Source: Paramecium sonneborni (taxonomy: Eukaryota; Ciliophora; Oligohymenophorea; Peniculida; Parameciidae). From it: a stretch of DNA of 64,000 nt. This document shows, one piece after another, positions 25,216 through 35,935 of the stretch. The stretch is from the NCBI GenBank assembly GCA_905182985.1, contig CAJJDN010000022.1, positions 532,451-596,450 of the forward strand. Direction: 5' to 3'. Made by a program: the position numbers and the translations under genes. The notes below the pieces were generated by a model that did no database searches, was not told the origin of the DNA, and saw nothing but the letters and a program-made list of their open reading frames with translations. The first letter of the stretch is position 1. Every line of letters begins with the position of its first letter.

Positions 25216-27083
25216 TCATTCTAAACCTTCAATATTTGATTCTTAATCTCCAATTAATTTAATAGGAGGAACAAATAATTCTTGCATTAATTTAATAGTA
25301 TCGATTTCTAAAAGTTTATATTAATAATTATACATGTATGTATTTTTCTTTCTTTTCTCAATATTATTAAACTAGGTTTCTTTATTCCTTCTAAAATTCC
25401 TGTAACTTTTTAGAATTTATTTTTTGATTCTTAACATAAATCCCATATTGGTAATCCTCCACCTTCACTAACTACAATTTCACTTTCAAAATAATTAATT
25501 ATTTTTGATGTAGCTACAGAAGGTAAAATAAAAGAGTCTAATTAATATGATGAATTAATTTAAGGATTTTAGAGTTATGTAGAAGAATGATTCTATATTC
25601 TTAAAATTCTATTATCATCAGGTTTTATTGGAGACAAAAAATTTTATTAATTGTTGTCGGTGTTTTCTAAAAAGGTAATAATAAATGCTATTTTTTTACT
25701 TTTGCCTGTAGGACTATGGAAAGCCTTTTTGGTTTCTTTTCTTTTTTCATTCATTATTTATTCAAAAGTAAGTTATTAATTCTATATAGATTTTTATTAA
25801 GAATCTTTTGTTTATTGATTAATAAATTAATTTTATTTAGAAATTTAATTTAATTTATTTGGATTGAATGCAATTTCTACTTATTATTGTTTATCTTAAT
25901 TCTAGATTAATAAGAATTTACATGCATAACATGAACTGTCTAATGCTTTTTTTATTTATTGTATTCTGGTAGTCTTTCCCAATCATATGTAAATGATGAA
26001 GAATTAATATTTTATTTAGTGTTATTTTCTATTTCTTTTTCAAAATATGATTTTAATTTATCATAATTAGGATTTTCTGTAAATTCTAAAGATTTTACAT
26101 CATTCATATAGAAATAGAAACACTAATATTAAAAGATGATTTTATACTTTTGGTAAATTGAAACATAAACTTTCTGTCTTAATTTCTTTTTTAATTTAAT
26201 AAATTTTAGTATATTTAGCATCTTTAGAATCTATTTATAAATTCATCCAAGGTAAATTTCCAGAAGCAAGATAAATAAGAACATAGCCGATACTTTCAAG
26301 ATCATCTCTTCTTCCTTATTCCATTTCTTTATGTGCATTTATAGAAGCATATCTTGCAGTTCCAATAAGCCCTGCTTTTTTAACATAAGATATATGTTCT
26401 CCTTTATTATTCTAAAATTTAATATAATATATAAATACAATATAATTTTTTGAGAGCCCAAAATCAATTAAATAAATCATCTTAGGATTAGGTCCTGAAT
26501 CAATAACAAAATTATCAGGTTTTATATCACGATGAAGTAATCGATTCTCATGCATCACTGAAATTCTATCTATCATCTATTAGGCTAATATCATTTTATT
26601 TTACTTACTTAAATTGCTAATCTTATTACAGTGGCTATATTCATTATTCCTCCTAATTTTCTAAAAATTTGTTCTAAATTTTTTCCTAACATAGACATTA
26701 TACAATAAGTATATCCTCTTTCTTATCCATAAAATTTAATTTAAGGAAAACCTTATTATTTTCTAAAATTATATGATATAATTTTACCTTAATTCAATAA
26801 GAACTTTAATTTCTTTTTCTAAAAGACTATTTTCATCATCTTCTGATTCAACCTTCATAGCCCATATAGCATTATTATTATTTTTATCAAGAACTTTGAA
26901 AATACTTCCAAATGAACCTTCTCCAATTTTCTAACTTATTAAAAATCGATTTTAAATCATATCTCCTATCTTTTAATTCTTTAAATAGAATACCTTTAAT
27001 GGTTAAATGTCCTCATCACTTTCGTAATATTTTTTTTCAGATTATATATCATCTGTAAAATTATCCTCATTTTCAAAAATCAT
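25216..27083 (-). CDS. casein kinase 1-family Ser/Thr kinase, about 572 aa
   Basis: CK1 kinases phosphorylate acidic or primed serines. All active-site parts are present: glycine loop GEGSFGSIFKV, lysine in WAMKVE, catalytic loop LLHRDIKPDNF, LIDFGLSKNY, and the CK1-specific RRDDLESIGYVLIY. A six-intron model (25, 26, 27, 25, 20 and 26 nt) leaves exactly 573 codons. The kinase domain covers about residues 45-340; the C-terminal 230 residues are Gln/Asn-rich with a final ordered piece (LPIWDLCQESKNKFQKVTG and LFVPPIKLIGDQES) of unknown role. The short acidic N-terminus (FENEDNFTDDIQ) precedes the core. CK1 genes are expanded in ciliates. Convergent with the Trf4-like gene, 76 nt apart. Confidence 0.92.
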
Positions 27084-27114
27084 TGATATGTGAATATTAA
27101 AAATATTAAATATT

Positions 27115-27533
27115 TCATAGCTATTGTAAATGATGATGCCACTTTGTTTTTTCACTTAAAATTCCAGGATTAGAAATATTACCAAACTTTCCAAAATTTC
27201 CATAGACATTATGTGCAGTACTAAGAAAATGTCTTTTTACATTGAAACTTTAATATATAACAAATGTATATCATACTGTCTGTCTCCAATTTCAACTTAA
27301 GATGCATTTTTAGTTAATATTGGAGCATCAGGTTAAGGTAATCTGGATCGAAAAGAACCCATTGTATAAGGTTATAATGCTTTTTTTTCAGATCCTACAT
27401 GGAAATTAGGTTTTGGCTTATAATCATCATTATATGTTGATGTAATATAAGTAGATTTATTCTAATTATCAATTTATGATTTGTTTGCAATTTCATAATA
27501 AGGAATTGCCTATGTAATATAAAGATCATACAT
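27115..27533 (-). CDS. small protein, possible axonemal inner-junction or MIP-type protein, about 129 aa
   Basis: One 29-nt intron leaves exactly 130 codons. The protein is Tyr/Asn/Pro-rich and lacks coiled coil or membrane segments: TYITSTYNDDYKPKPNFHVG, then MGSFRSRLPQPDAPILT, then FLSTAHNVYGNFGKFG and KTKWHHH at the end. Short extended proteins with repeated aromatic and glycine turns of this type often line ciliary doublet microtubules (for example PIERCE-like proteins). That comparison is my inference from composition; no signature was proven. The CK1 gene follows 31 nt downstream on the same strand. Confidence 0.5.
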
Positions 27534-27692
27534 AAGGGTTTCCTTTTTTCATCTGTATGTATGAACAAGAATTTACTCGAGTGTCTTTAAAAAAAGGATA
27601 TGACTTTTCTTATTTTTGTGATTAATGCAATATCATTCGACCACTAATTGTATTATTTGTGTTTGTTTATGACATTAAATAATATATTTTTA
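27534..27692. promoter_or_regulatory. divergent promoter region
   Basis: 159-nt spacer between the small minus-strand gene and the plus-strand GAF gene; it must serve both. No motif identified. Confidence 0.4.
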
Positions 27693-29195
27693 ATGAGTTC
27701 ATTTTATAATCATCAACCTAGAAGAAAACACTCTTAAACATCTTTTTATCTAAAGACACTTCATTGTCAATCTTCACCAATTAAAGATTATAATAAAGAT
27801 TATAATAAAGATAATACTTAACAAGAACATTTATAAAATATGTTAAGAATGTAATAAAAAGAAATCGAAAGATTAGAACATCAAAATCGTAATCTCTAAA
27901 TTCTAACAGAACATTAAAGTAAAATAATTTATTAAGAAAGATAAAATAGAACTCACTTTATTCCTAAAATTTAAGATAAAGATACTATAGCCTCTTAATA
28001 ATAAATTAATAAATAAAGAGAAACTTTATCTGATAAACCTATAAGACTTTAAAGAAAGAATACTATTAATCGTAAATTAACTGTTCTATTCTAATAAGAT
28101 GATACATTTAAATTAAATTCTTTATTAGATTTGAATATAACTGACGATGAATTGATTAATAATTATTAAACTGATGGATCTTTATCTTTAATAGAAGAGA
28201 CTCTAAATGATGAAGATTGCTTTTTAGATGTCATAAACAATTATCCTCCTTAAAAAGTATCAATTATATATGATAAATTAAAAAAATTATATCATGAACA
28301 TAATCTTATGTTTCATATTATTCTTAAACTCAAACTATTAATTTAAAAAGGATTTATGATACAAGACAGTAAATTACTGGATGAATCATTCTAAATTTTA
28401 AGAGAAACTATTTTAAATATTATGAATTGTTAAGAAGTTAAAATTTATTTAATTGATGAAGAGAAAAAGGAACTCTATTCTCGATAAGATAATTAGAAAT
28501 ATTAAATTGGAGAAGGATTGGTTGGATTTGTAGCTGAAACCAAATAAATGTTAAATTTAAAGAAAGCTAAATATGATACTAGATTTACACCTATTGATTC
28601 TAATGTCATTTTGGCAGCTCCCATTATGGATAATTAAAAATGTTATGGAGTAATTGTATGTCAAGAAAAAAAGAATTCTGGTATATATTCTGAAGAAGAT
28701 GAATCATTGTTGTAATTATTATCAGAATAAGGTAAAATGATTTTATGCAATGTTATGAACCATAATTAATTAATGATGGCTGTAAATAAATTTAGATATG
28801 CTTTGAAAAGTAGTATTCAATTTATACAAATGAAAAGCTAAACTTAATTGATTCAACATGCATCAAAGAGATTAAAAGAAATGATGAATAGTGAAATTGC
28901 AACTATTAAATTAGTAGAAAATATTGAAGGGTAAGGAATCATGGGAGAAGCCATATTAAATAAATCAATAACATATCATCATAATTCATATAACAGTTAA
29001 TCTTTCAATCCTAATATTGATATTAATACATCATTGCCAATATTTACACTTCCTGTTATTTGTAATAAATAAGTTGTTGCTTGTGCTTAATTCACTTAAG
29101 TTCGTGGTTTGGTCTAATAATCATCACTATCTTCAATAGAACAGGAAGTTTTAGAATTATTTTTATAATCGTTCGGCTATCTAATAAGTAAATGA
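27693..29195 (+). CDS. GAF-domain protein, 500 aa
   Basis: GAF domains bind small ligands such as cyclic nucleotides in signalling proteins. An intronless 501-codon frame. The N-terminal 190 residues hold a coiled coil (LRMQQKEIERLEHQNRNLQI) and a Thr/Asn-rich linker. From about residue 190 the GAF fold is visible: LRETILNIMNCQEVKIYLID, IGEGLVGFVAETKQMLNL, then YDTRFTPIDSNVILAAPI and CYGVIVCQEK, with SEEDESLLQLLSEQ as the last helix. A second, weaker GAF-like half may follow (GQGIMGEAILNKSITYHH with ILTLPVI-type strand FTLPVICN). No kinase, cyclase or phosphodiesterase domain is attached, so it may act as a regulatory subunit. Confidence 0.8.
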
Positions 29196-29234
29196 TATAT
29201 TTATATATATATTTATAACATCAAATTAAAAAAT

Positions 29235-30217
29235 ATGTTTATAAAAGAAGCTTACGAAAGAAGATAAAAACAGAGTGATGGCGAATAAGAAATATTATAG
29301 ACTGAATAAAGAATTCATAAGATTGGTAGTATTAAGAACAATAAAATGGACTACGATAAAGATGAATAATTTTTTAGCAAAGAGGATATTCCTTAAAGAG
29401 CATTGTAAATAAAAGAAACTGTTTAAACTTTTGTTGATCCAGTAAATTTAATATATATTAAATATGATAGGATATTTTAGGGTTAAGAAAAAAAGAATGG
29501 AATACTAGCGTTTCAGTTCCAAAAAATCCATTATCAGAAGAAACACATGAAAGAAAATTGGTTAAAATTCGATTAGGGTTATTTGATCATCCAATTCCAA
29601 AAGAAAAGGCTAATAAAATTTATGAAGGCATAGAAACCAGAGACAATTATTTATTAGCAAAAAAAGGTTCAAATAAATGGAATGTAAGCACAGAAACAAA
29701 TAATTTGGAGTTTTAAAAAAATCTTTTGGTTTAAACAAAAGATGCTCTAAAAAATACAAAGTCAAAGGAGGATGAGATAATAAAAAACTACTTAAAGCCA
29801 ATAGAGCATTAAACAAAAATGTAATTAGATTTAAGAAATCAGAAATTAAATGAAAAAGAGATAAGAAATATGATAAGATAGGATTATTAATTGGCAAATC
29901 CTGCTGCTTCTTAATAAGCAATAGATGGAGCAGTTTTTAGATTGGCTTACGAAGCAAAATTGAGTAAAAACCAAGAGCAGATTTAAGTAAGGTTTAAAAT
30001 GTGAATAGAGGATAAAAACTATACGTTTAAGCCAGATATGACAAGAACATTGAAACATGATTTGGAATATAAATATTGTCACAATGGTGTATGGTAGAAG
30101 ATGCCAGATGGAAGTGAAGGTTGGTCATGTTGTATGAACAGTATATTAGAATCAAGAGGATGCATAACAATAAAAGTAGACAAGAACAAGTGGGATTATT
30201 CGTCATTTACACATTGA
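29235..30217 (+). CDS. unknown protein with C-terminal CHORD-like zinc motif, about 309 aa
   Basis: Introns of 29 and 24 nt leave exactly 310 codons. The middle contains VDPDILGLRKKEWNTS and VKIRLGLFDHPIPKEKAN, then a Lys-rich helical region. The last 50 residues read KYCHNGVWQKMPDGSEGWSC followed by CMNS and GC: a Cys/His cluster spaced like a CHORD or related treble-clef zinc-binding motif (C-H-G-x-W...W-S-C-C...C). Function unknown. The stop codon sits inside the first unit of a 17-nt direct repeat (30203-30219 and 30230-30246). Start ATG 29235 is only 40 nt after the GAF gene stop on the same strand. Confidence 0.65.
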
Positions 30218-30246
30218 CTTATTAAATTATCATTTACACATTGACT
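30203..30246 (+). repeat. 17-nt tandem direct repeat over a stop codon
   Basis: The sequence tcatttacacattgact occurs at 30203-30219 and again at 30230-30246, period 27. The first unit contains the in-frame TGA of the upstream gene; the second lies in the 3' spacer. Confidence 0.85.
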
Positions 30247-30279
30247 ATTAAAATAATATAAGATAATATAAAATTTTTA

Positions 30280-32429
30280 ATGGGGAATTAAGAAAGTAAT
30301 GCAGGAATAAAAGCATTGCATGCAAATTATATGATGGTTCGTAATATCAAAGATGATTCAAGATATGGTGAGGGTAGGATAGTGAAATAGAAATAGACAA
30401 AATAAGAAGCATTTTAAAAAGAGATGAATTTAACAGATGTGGATAAATTCAAAAAAGTGAAATTAATGTTAGAAAAGAAGGAGAGTAATACATATGATAA
30501 TCTTATAAATGTTACAAGTATATAATCAATATCAATACATATAGAATTGTATTATTAGGAAGATAGTTAATTTTGTGGTCAATTTTATAAAATATACATA
30601 TTGTTAGAATATGTTCCATTAAGTTTATATGATATCATAGAGTAGAGATTGGTTAAAAAGCAATAATTGAAGGAATCAGAGTTATGGACAATTTTAATGG
30701 GATGTATAGAGGGTTTGTTCATTTTATAGTCTTAGAAGATAAGTCATTAAGCAATAAGGCCTGATACTATTTCGTATATGGATTAATATCCATATGTGAA
30801 ATTGAGTGATCCAACAGTAAGTGGAGTATTAAGTTCATTCTAATAAGTAGTTTAAGAAGAATTTAAATAAATGAATTAACATTATTTAAGTCCTTAGTTA
30901 ATGTAATCATTGAATGATGAAGTGTAACCATAACATAATCCCTTTAAAAGTGATGTATATTCATTAGGAATGACAATGCTTCATCTAACAACTTTAAATA
31001 ATTGTGATGAGTGTTATGATCTTCCTAGATCAAAAGTATTACATTAACAAGTCTAACGCAGATTATAATAGATCGAATCATCATTTACAACATAATATGT
31101 TTAATTCCTAAGAAATATGTTATTATTAAATGAAGATCAAAGACCAGACTTTATTCAATTAAAATAAGAATTATAGGGGATGTCTGCTCCATAATCTCCA
31201 TAAAAACCATATTATGAAGAAGAATAAGTCATCTAGTCTAAAAAAGCCCCAATTATTTAGGTTTAATCTTATGAATAAGCAGTTGAAAGCTTTTCCATTT
31301 AATAACCATAAGCACCATAAATTGTTATGCATTCAGAAACCAGTGCTAAATTTAATTTATAACAATCTAATTAATCAATTGCTAATAGCTAAGTTTAAAA
31401 GTCTTAACAATTAAGACTATCTCAATAGACCAATTAATCCATTTATTTAAATCGTAATGGAATTTAAGAACTAAGACCTGATATTTGTGATCATATTAAA
31501 ATTGTAACCTATTCTACTATTCAAATAGCTACCTTTGTCTGAACAAATTTCTGAACCCTCAGAAATTGATCATAATATAGGAAATCAAATTGGAATGGAT
31601 TAAATTCTAGATATTACTAATGAACCAGAACCTGATCATCAAGGTAATCTTATGCCTGTCACATCCTTTGAAACATCTTAGCAATATCAATAATTTTAAC
31701 ATATGTAATAATCCAAATCTAATATACCTGTTTCATATGACTCATACAAAATGGACTACAATTAAATTAATCATTTATCTAATAATTAAAAATACGATTA
31801 TTTGTATGATAGAAACATAAGCAATTAAGAAAAGCTTATCAACTATCAAAATGATCTCAAAAAAACTTTTGAGCATCTATCTGTTAATCCTGAAAAGGTG
31901 ATTGAAGTCTATGCAAATGGATCTAAATATGATGGTGAGAAACTAAATGGATTGAGACATGGTTATGGTACATTTTTTTATTAAGATAACGGAGGTGTAT
32001 ATGAAGGCTAATGGTTTGAAAATAAAATGCATGGAATAGGTAACTATTTACATTTATCTCCTATATTAGGAACACTTTTTTATGCTTCTGGTAAACCTGC
32101 ATATGAAGGATAATGGGTCAATGATAAATTTGAAGGTAAAGGCACTTTGTACAATGAAGAACCATAATCCTTATTTAGTGAATTCGATTATAGAGATTTC
32201 GATTAAGTCGGAGAGTATCTATTTTCAATTCAATCATAGATTCTGGACTAAATATGTGGGTTTATTTCATGAAGATAATAAAGAAGGATAAGGCGTACTA
32301 TATCTATCTAATGGTGATAAATTTGAAGGCAATTTTTTGCAAGATTTAGTTAGTGGCCCTGGAAAATATATTAAAGCAAACGGATAATTTGTTTCTGGAA
32401 GATGGTGGAGAAATAAACTTTAATAGTGA
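30280..32429 (+). CDS. pseudokinase-MORN repeat fusion, about 689 aa
   Basis: Introns of 25, 30 and 25 nt leave exactly 690 codons. Residues about 20-310 follow a kinase fold: YILLEYVPLSLYDIIEQRL (hinge), SELWTILMGCIEGL (helix E), then ISHQAIRPDTIS in the place of HRDLKPEN and VKLSDPTVSG in the place of DFG, and SDVYSLGMTMLHLTT (helix F). The catalytic Asp is Ala, so phosphotransfer is unlikely. After a Gln/Ser-rich linker come MORN repeats: YDGEKLNGLRHGYGTFF, YEGQWFENKMHGIGTL, YEGQWVNDKFEGKGTLY, YVGLFHEDNKEGQGVLY and FEGNFLQDLVSGPGKYI. MORN repeats bind membranes or protein partners at the cell cortex, so this may be a cortical scaffold. The 3' part is duplicated by an assembly joint. Confidence 0.85.
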
Positions 32430-32901
32430 AATTAATCTTATTATATATATATATATATAAATAATCATTAACACTTTTTCTATTTATTTATAATATACTA
32501 AAATTATTTATATATTCAAATCACCTCAAACATTTTTTTACGTTTATTTTTATTCAAATCTTTTAGATTTATTATCTAAATCAAAAAAACAAATTTAAAT
32601 TTTTAAAAATAGTTCTATCTAATTGTTGTCTAAAAGGTAATTTATATCTTTTAAATTAATAGAATGCTTAAAATATTATTAAATCCATGACCTAATGTAT
32701 TTTACTGTTAAACATTGAGAAAAATTTTGAAAAATAATTGTAAATGGGTAATTACTTAAGAGTAATTTTGTTCTATACTTTTAGATACAAGATGTTTTTC
32801 TAATTTAATCCGAACTCTTGCTCAAATTAATTGTAGCTTTTCTAAATGATAAAATTGTATTTTATTTTGTAAAAAAAAGCATACTTTAATGATAAATTTA
32901 A
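31810..32901 (+). repeat. first copy of a 1092-nt direct duplication
   Basis: Repeats at 32903-33994 (offset 1093) around a single N at 32902. It covers the MORN-encoding 3' end and downstream spacer. Seems identical wherever compared. Confidence 0.9.
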
Positions 32902-32902
32902 N
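32902..32902. other. single N, contig joint
   Basis: Second single-N joint in the window flanked by a perfect-looking direct repeat; same pattern as at 12100. Confidence 0.9.
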
Positions 32903-33522
32903 TAGAAACATAAGCAATTAAGAAAAGCTTATCAACTATCAAAATGATCTCAAAAAAACTTTTGAGCATCTATCTGTTAATCCTGAAAAGGTGATTGAAG
33001 TCTATGCAAATGGATCTAAATATGATGGTGAGAAACTAAATGGATTGAGACATGGTTATGGTACATTTTTTTATTAAGATAACGGAGGTGTATATGAAGG
33101 CTAATGGTTTGAAAATAAAATGCATGGAATAGGTAACTATTTACATTTATCTCCTATATTAGGAACACTTTTTTATGCTTCTGGTAAACCTGCATATGAA
33201 GGATAATGGGTCAATGATAAATTTGAAGGTAAAGGCACTTTGTACAATGAAGAACCATAATCCTTATTTAGTGAATTCGATTATAGAGATTTCGATTAAG
33301 TCGGAGAGTATCTATTTTCAATTCAATCATAGATTCTGGACTAAATATGTGGGTTTATTTCATGAAGATAATAAAGAAGGATAAGGCGTACTATATCTAT
33401 CTAATGGTGATAAATTTGAAGGCAATTTTTTGCAAGATTTAGTTAGTGGCCCTGGAAAATATATTAAAGCAAACGGATAATTTGTTTCTGGAAGATGGTG
33501 GAGAAATAAACTTTAATAGTGA
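32903..33522 (+). pseudogene. 5'-truncated MORN fragment, assembly duplicate
   Basis: Repeats the last part of the pseudokinase-MORN gene, including two introns and the stop, without any start or kinase part. I regard it as an artefact of the contig joint, not a separate gene. Confidence 0.85.
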
Positions 33523-33994
33523 AATTAATCTTATTATATATATATATATATAAATAATCATTAACACTTTTTCTATTTATTTATAATATACTAAAATTAT
33601 TTATATATTCAAATCACCTCAAACATTTTTTTACGTTTATTTTTATTCAAATCTTTTAGATTTATTATCTAAATCAAAAAAACAAATTTAAATTTTTAAA
33701 AATAGTTCTATCTAATTGTTGTCTAAAAGGTAATTTATATCTTTTAAATTAATAGAATGCTTAAAATATTATTAAATCCATGACCTAATGTATTTTACTG
33801 TTAAACATTGAGAAAAATTTTGAAAAATAATTGTAAATGGGTAATTACTTAAGAGTAATTTTGTTCTATACTTTTAGATACAAGATGTTTTTCTAATTTA
33901 ATCCGAACTCTTGCTCAAATTAATTGTAGCTTTTCTAAATGATAAAATTGTATTTTATTTTGTAAAAAAAAGCATACTTTAATGATAAATTTAA
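32903..33994 (+). repeat. second copy of the 1092-nt duplication
   Basis: Direct repeat of 31810-32901, continuous on its right side with unique sequence. Confidence 0.9.
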
Positions 33995-34484
33995 TTCTCT
34001 ATTCGAAATCATTACTTTAAATTATTTCTTCTAAATTGCATAAATGTTGTTTTTTAAATTAAAAAATAAAACAATTAATTCCTTTAAATATTCTCTAATT
34101 GAAATAAAATATCCTTTAGATACAAATGAGCGCTAATGATACAGGCCTAGATTATTTACTTAAATTCCTCATTTAGTATCTAATTAGCTACTTAGTGTAA
34201 AATTAAGGTTAAATTAATTGTCTTATCTGGAATCAAAATATTGATGTTCAAAAATAAAATTTAAATGTAAATGATATTTCTTTTAAAATTTTAATAAATA
34301 GTTTTTATAGAAATAATATAAAAACATATTTCTAAATTTTCAAAAAGATTTTGAAATTTTGAATAGTAAAACTTTAATATGTAAGATGTTTTTATTTGAA
34401 TTGAAAAGCATTCATAAATATCAAAATAATGTAATAAAAAAGAGAAAGAGATGAATAAAATGCCAATATATATATTTAAAATTC
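33523..34484. other. non-coding AT-rich gap
   Basis: The first 470 nt belong to the duplicated spacer, the rest is unique. It contains a short TA microsatellite (about 33536-33552) and no coding-like frame with recognisable protein or RNA gene. Confidence 0.5.
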
Positions 34485-35366
34485 TCATTTTTTATTATAA
34501 CTAAAAGTTTTCATTATGTTACTTGGTTTTTCTCCATTAAATTTTGAATTGAATTACATTTTCATATCATTAAATTGAAAGGCATAATTTTATAAGGAAA
34601 TTTAATTGGATAAAAATGGCTATTTAGTTTTAAGTGCTTGATTTATACAAGATTTCTTAGCAAGTTTAAAATTATTCATTAAACCATCAAAGTTTTATTT
34701 ACTTATGGGGGCTGCTTTCTATTACTCATTTTTGCAATTAAATAAATATGAAATTTATTTCTACATTTCTCTAAATTTATCGTCCTTTGCTTCTTATTTA
34801 AGCTTTGGATATTAATCTAATTTTGGTGGAGAAATAACTTCTAATTAAGAAGCTGTTTTATCTATGATTGGAGGAGTATTAAATTAATTAATAGTAAAAT
34901 CTCCTTAAATGTTAATGTATTTAGTTGGAGAATTATTGGATTTATAACTATCAAAGAGATTAGAAAATTATTATGAAGTTCCAGATTTTGTGAGTTTAGT
35001 TGATTATTATTGAGGTAATAGGTATGTTTTAATTTTTTGATTTTAGATTGAGAGTTCGTTGATTTGAATTGATAATTATGAATCATCAGACATCCAAACT
35101 TTTTCAAATTCCTCTCTAGTAATCTCTGAGTTTTTTGATGAATTTAGTAAATTAAAGATTTCTAAGATTTAACTAAAATAGATGATTTGAATAAAATACT
35201 TATTAGAAGTAATTTCATGGTTAAATTAAAGTTCTTGAGTAAGTTCTTCAATATCTATAGTTCCATTGTTATTTTGATCTATTGAGTCAAAGGCGCTCTT
35301 AAGATTAGGAAATCTGGATTGCATATTGGCTTTTATTTTCTTCCATAATTAGATTGTTGATTGCAT
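34485..35366 (-). CDS. EF-hand protein with long unstructured tail, about 284 aa
   Basis: EF-hands bind calcium. Near residue 30 the loop DQNNNGTIDIEE follows NLKSAFDSI, a full canonical loop with Asp/Asn at positions 1, 3 and 5, Thr at 7 and Glu at 12. A second, non-canonical hand may follow (LNSSKNSEITREEF with FEKVWMSDD). A 27-nt intron (35173-35199) restores frame and gives 285 codons. The remaining 170 residues are Ser/Lys/Gln-rich, for example TPPIIDKTASQLEVISPPKL and DDKFREMQKQISYLF. A plus-strand open frame at 34616-35013 lies inside and is taken as a shadow, because the minus frame continues directly from the EF-hand. Confidence 0.75.
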
Positions 35367-35456
35367 ATTCGTTATAAAATTAATTTAAATTTATTCAAAT
35401 TAAGTTGTTAAATGAGTTTTTATGTATATGAACATTTATAATTATTGTATTATTTT

Positions 35457-35933
35457 ATGGATAATTAAACATAAATTCAATAATAATTTATCATCAGAAA
35501 ACTAGAAATAGAAGATTATCAAAAAGAATTTCTAATATGTTTATCCTATTTAACTAAGACACCAGAACTGCCATTAGAAAAATTTAAGGAAATTCATGAG
35601 AATTATCCAGGGTTTGTCTATGTAGTTGAGGATGTTTAACAAAAAAGGATAGCGTCAACAATGAGTTTAGTTATTGAATAGAATATTTTTGAGACAAAAT
35701 ATTTTATAGAGAATGTAGTTTCTCATCCAGATTATAGAGGAAAAGGATTTGTTAGGAGTTTGTTAGAGAAAATAAAATAAGATGTGATTAGTCTTGAAAA
35801 GAATAGAAATGAGGGAAATGAAAATGTAAATAAAGAAATATCAATTGAATTGTATTGTAAAAAAGAAACAAAAGGTTTATATGAAAAATTGGGATTTTAA
35901 GAAAATGGGTTTATGGCATCTAAATATGTTTGA
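35457..35933 (+). CDS. GNA1: glucosamine-6-phosphate N-acetyltransferase, 158 aa
   Basis: Transfers acetyl from acetyl-CoA to glucosamine-6-phosphate on the route to UDP-N-acetylglucosamine, needed for glycosylation, GPI anchors and chitin-like polymers. Intronless and of the normal length for Gna1. The N-terminus has RKLEIEDYQKEFLICLSYLT, then YVVEDVQQKRIASTMSLVIE, the acetyl-CoA pyrophosphate loop in ENVVSHPDYRGKGFVRSLL, and the C-terminal YCKKETKGLYEKLGFQENG, which matches the Gna1 order (ED..., IE..., HPDYRGKG, Y.KLGF). One small Glu/Asn insert separates the last two strands. Its stop at 35931-35933 is only 2 nt before the next gene's first ATG. Confidence 0.9.
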
Positions 35934-35935
35934 AT

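Noticed and set aside
10885..33994. The two N-flanked duplications as true tandem gene duplications
   Set aside because: Copies look identical and meet exactly at single N characters, with one copy truncated each time; an assembly artefact is simpler.
34616..35013. Plus-strand gene encoding a hydrophobic 120-residue protein
   Set aside because: It overlaps the EF-hand gene on the other strand, whose frame continues without a break from a canonical EF-hand loop to the stop.
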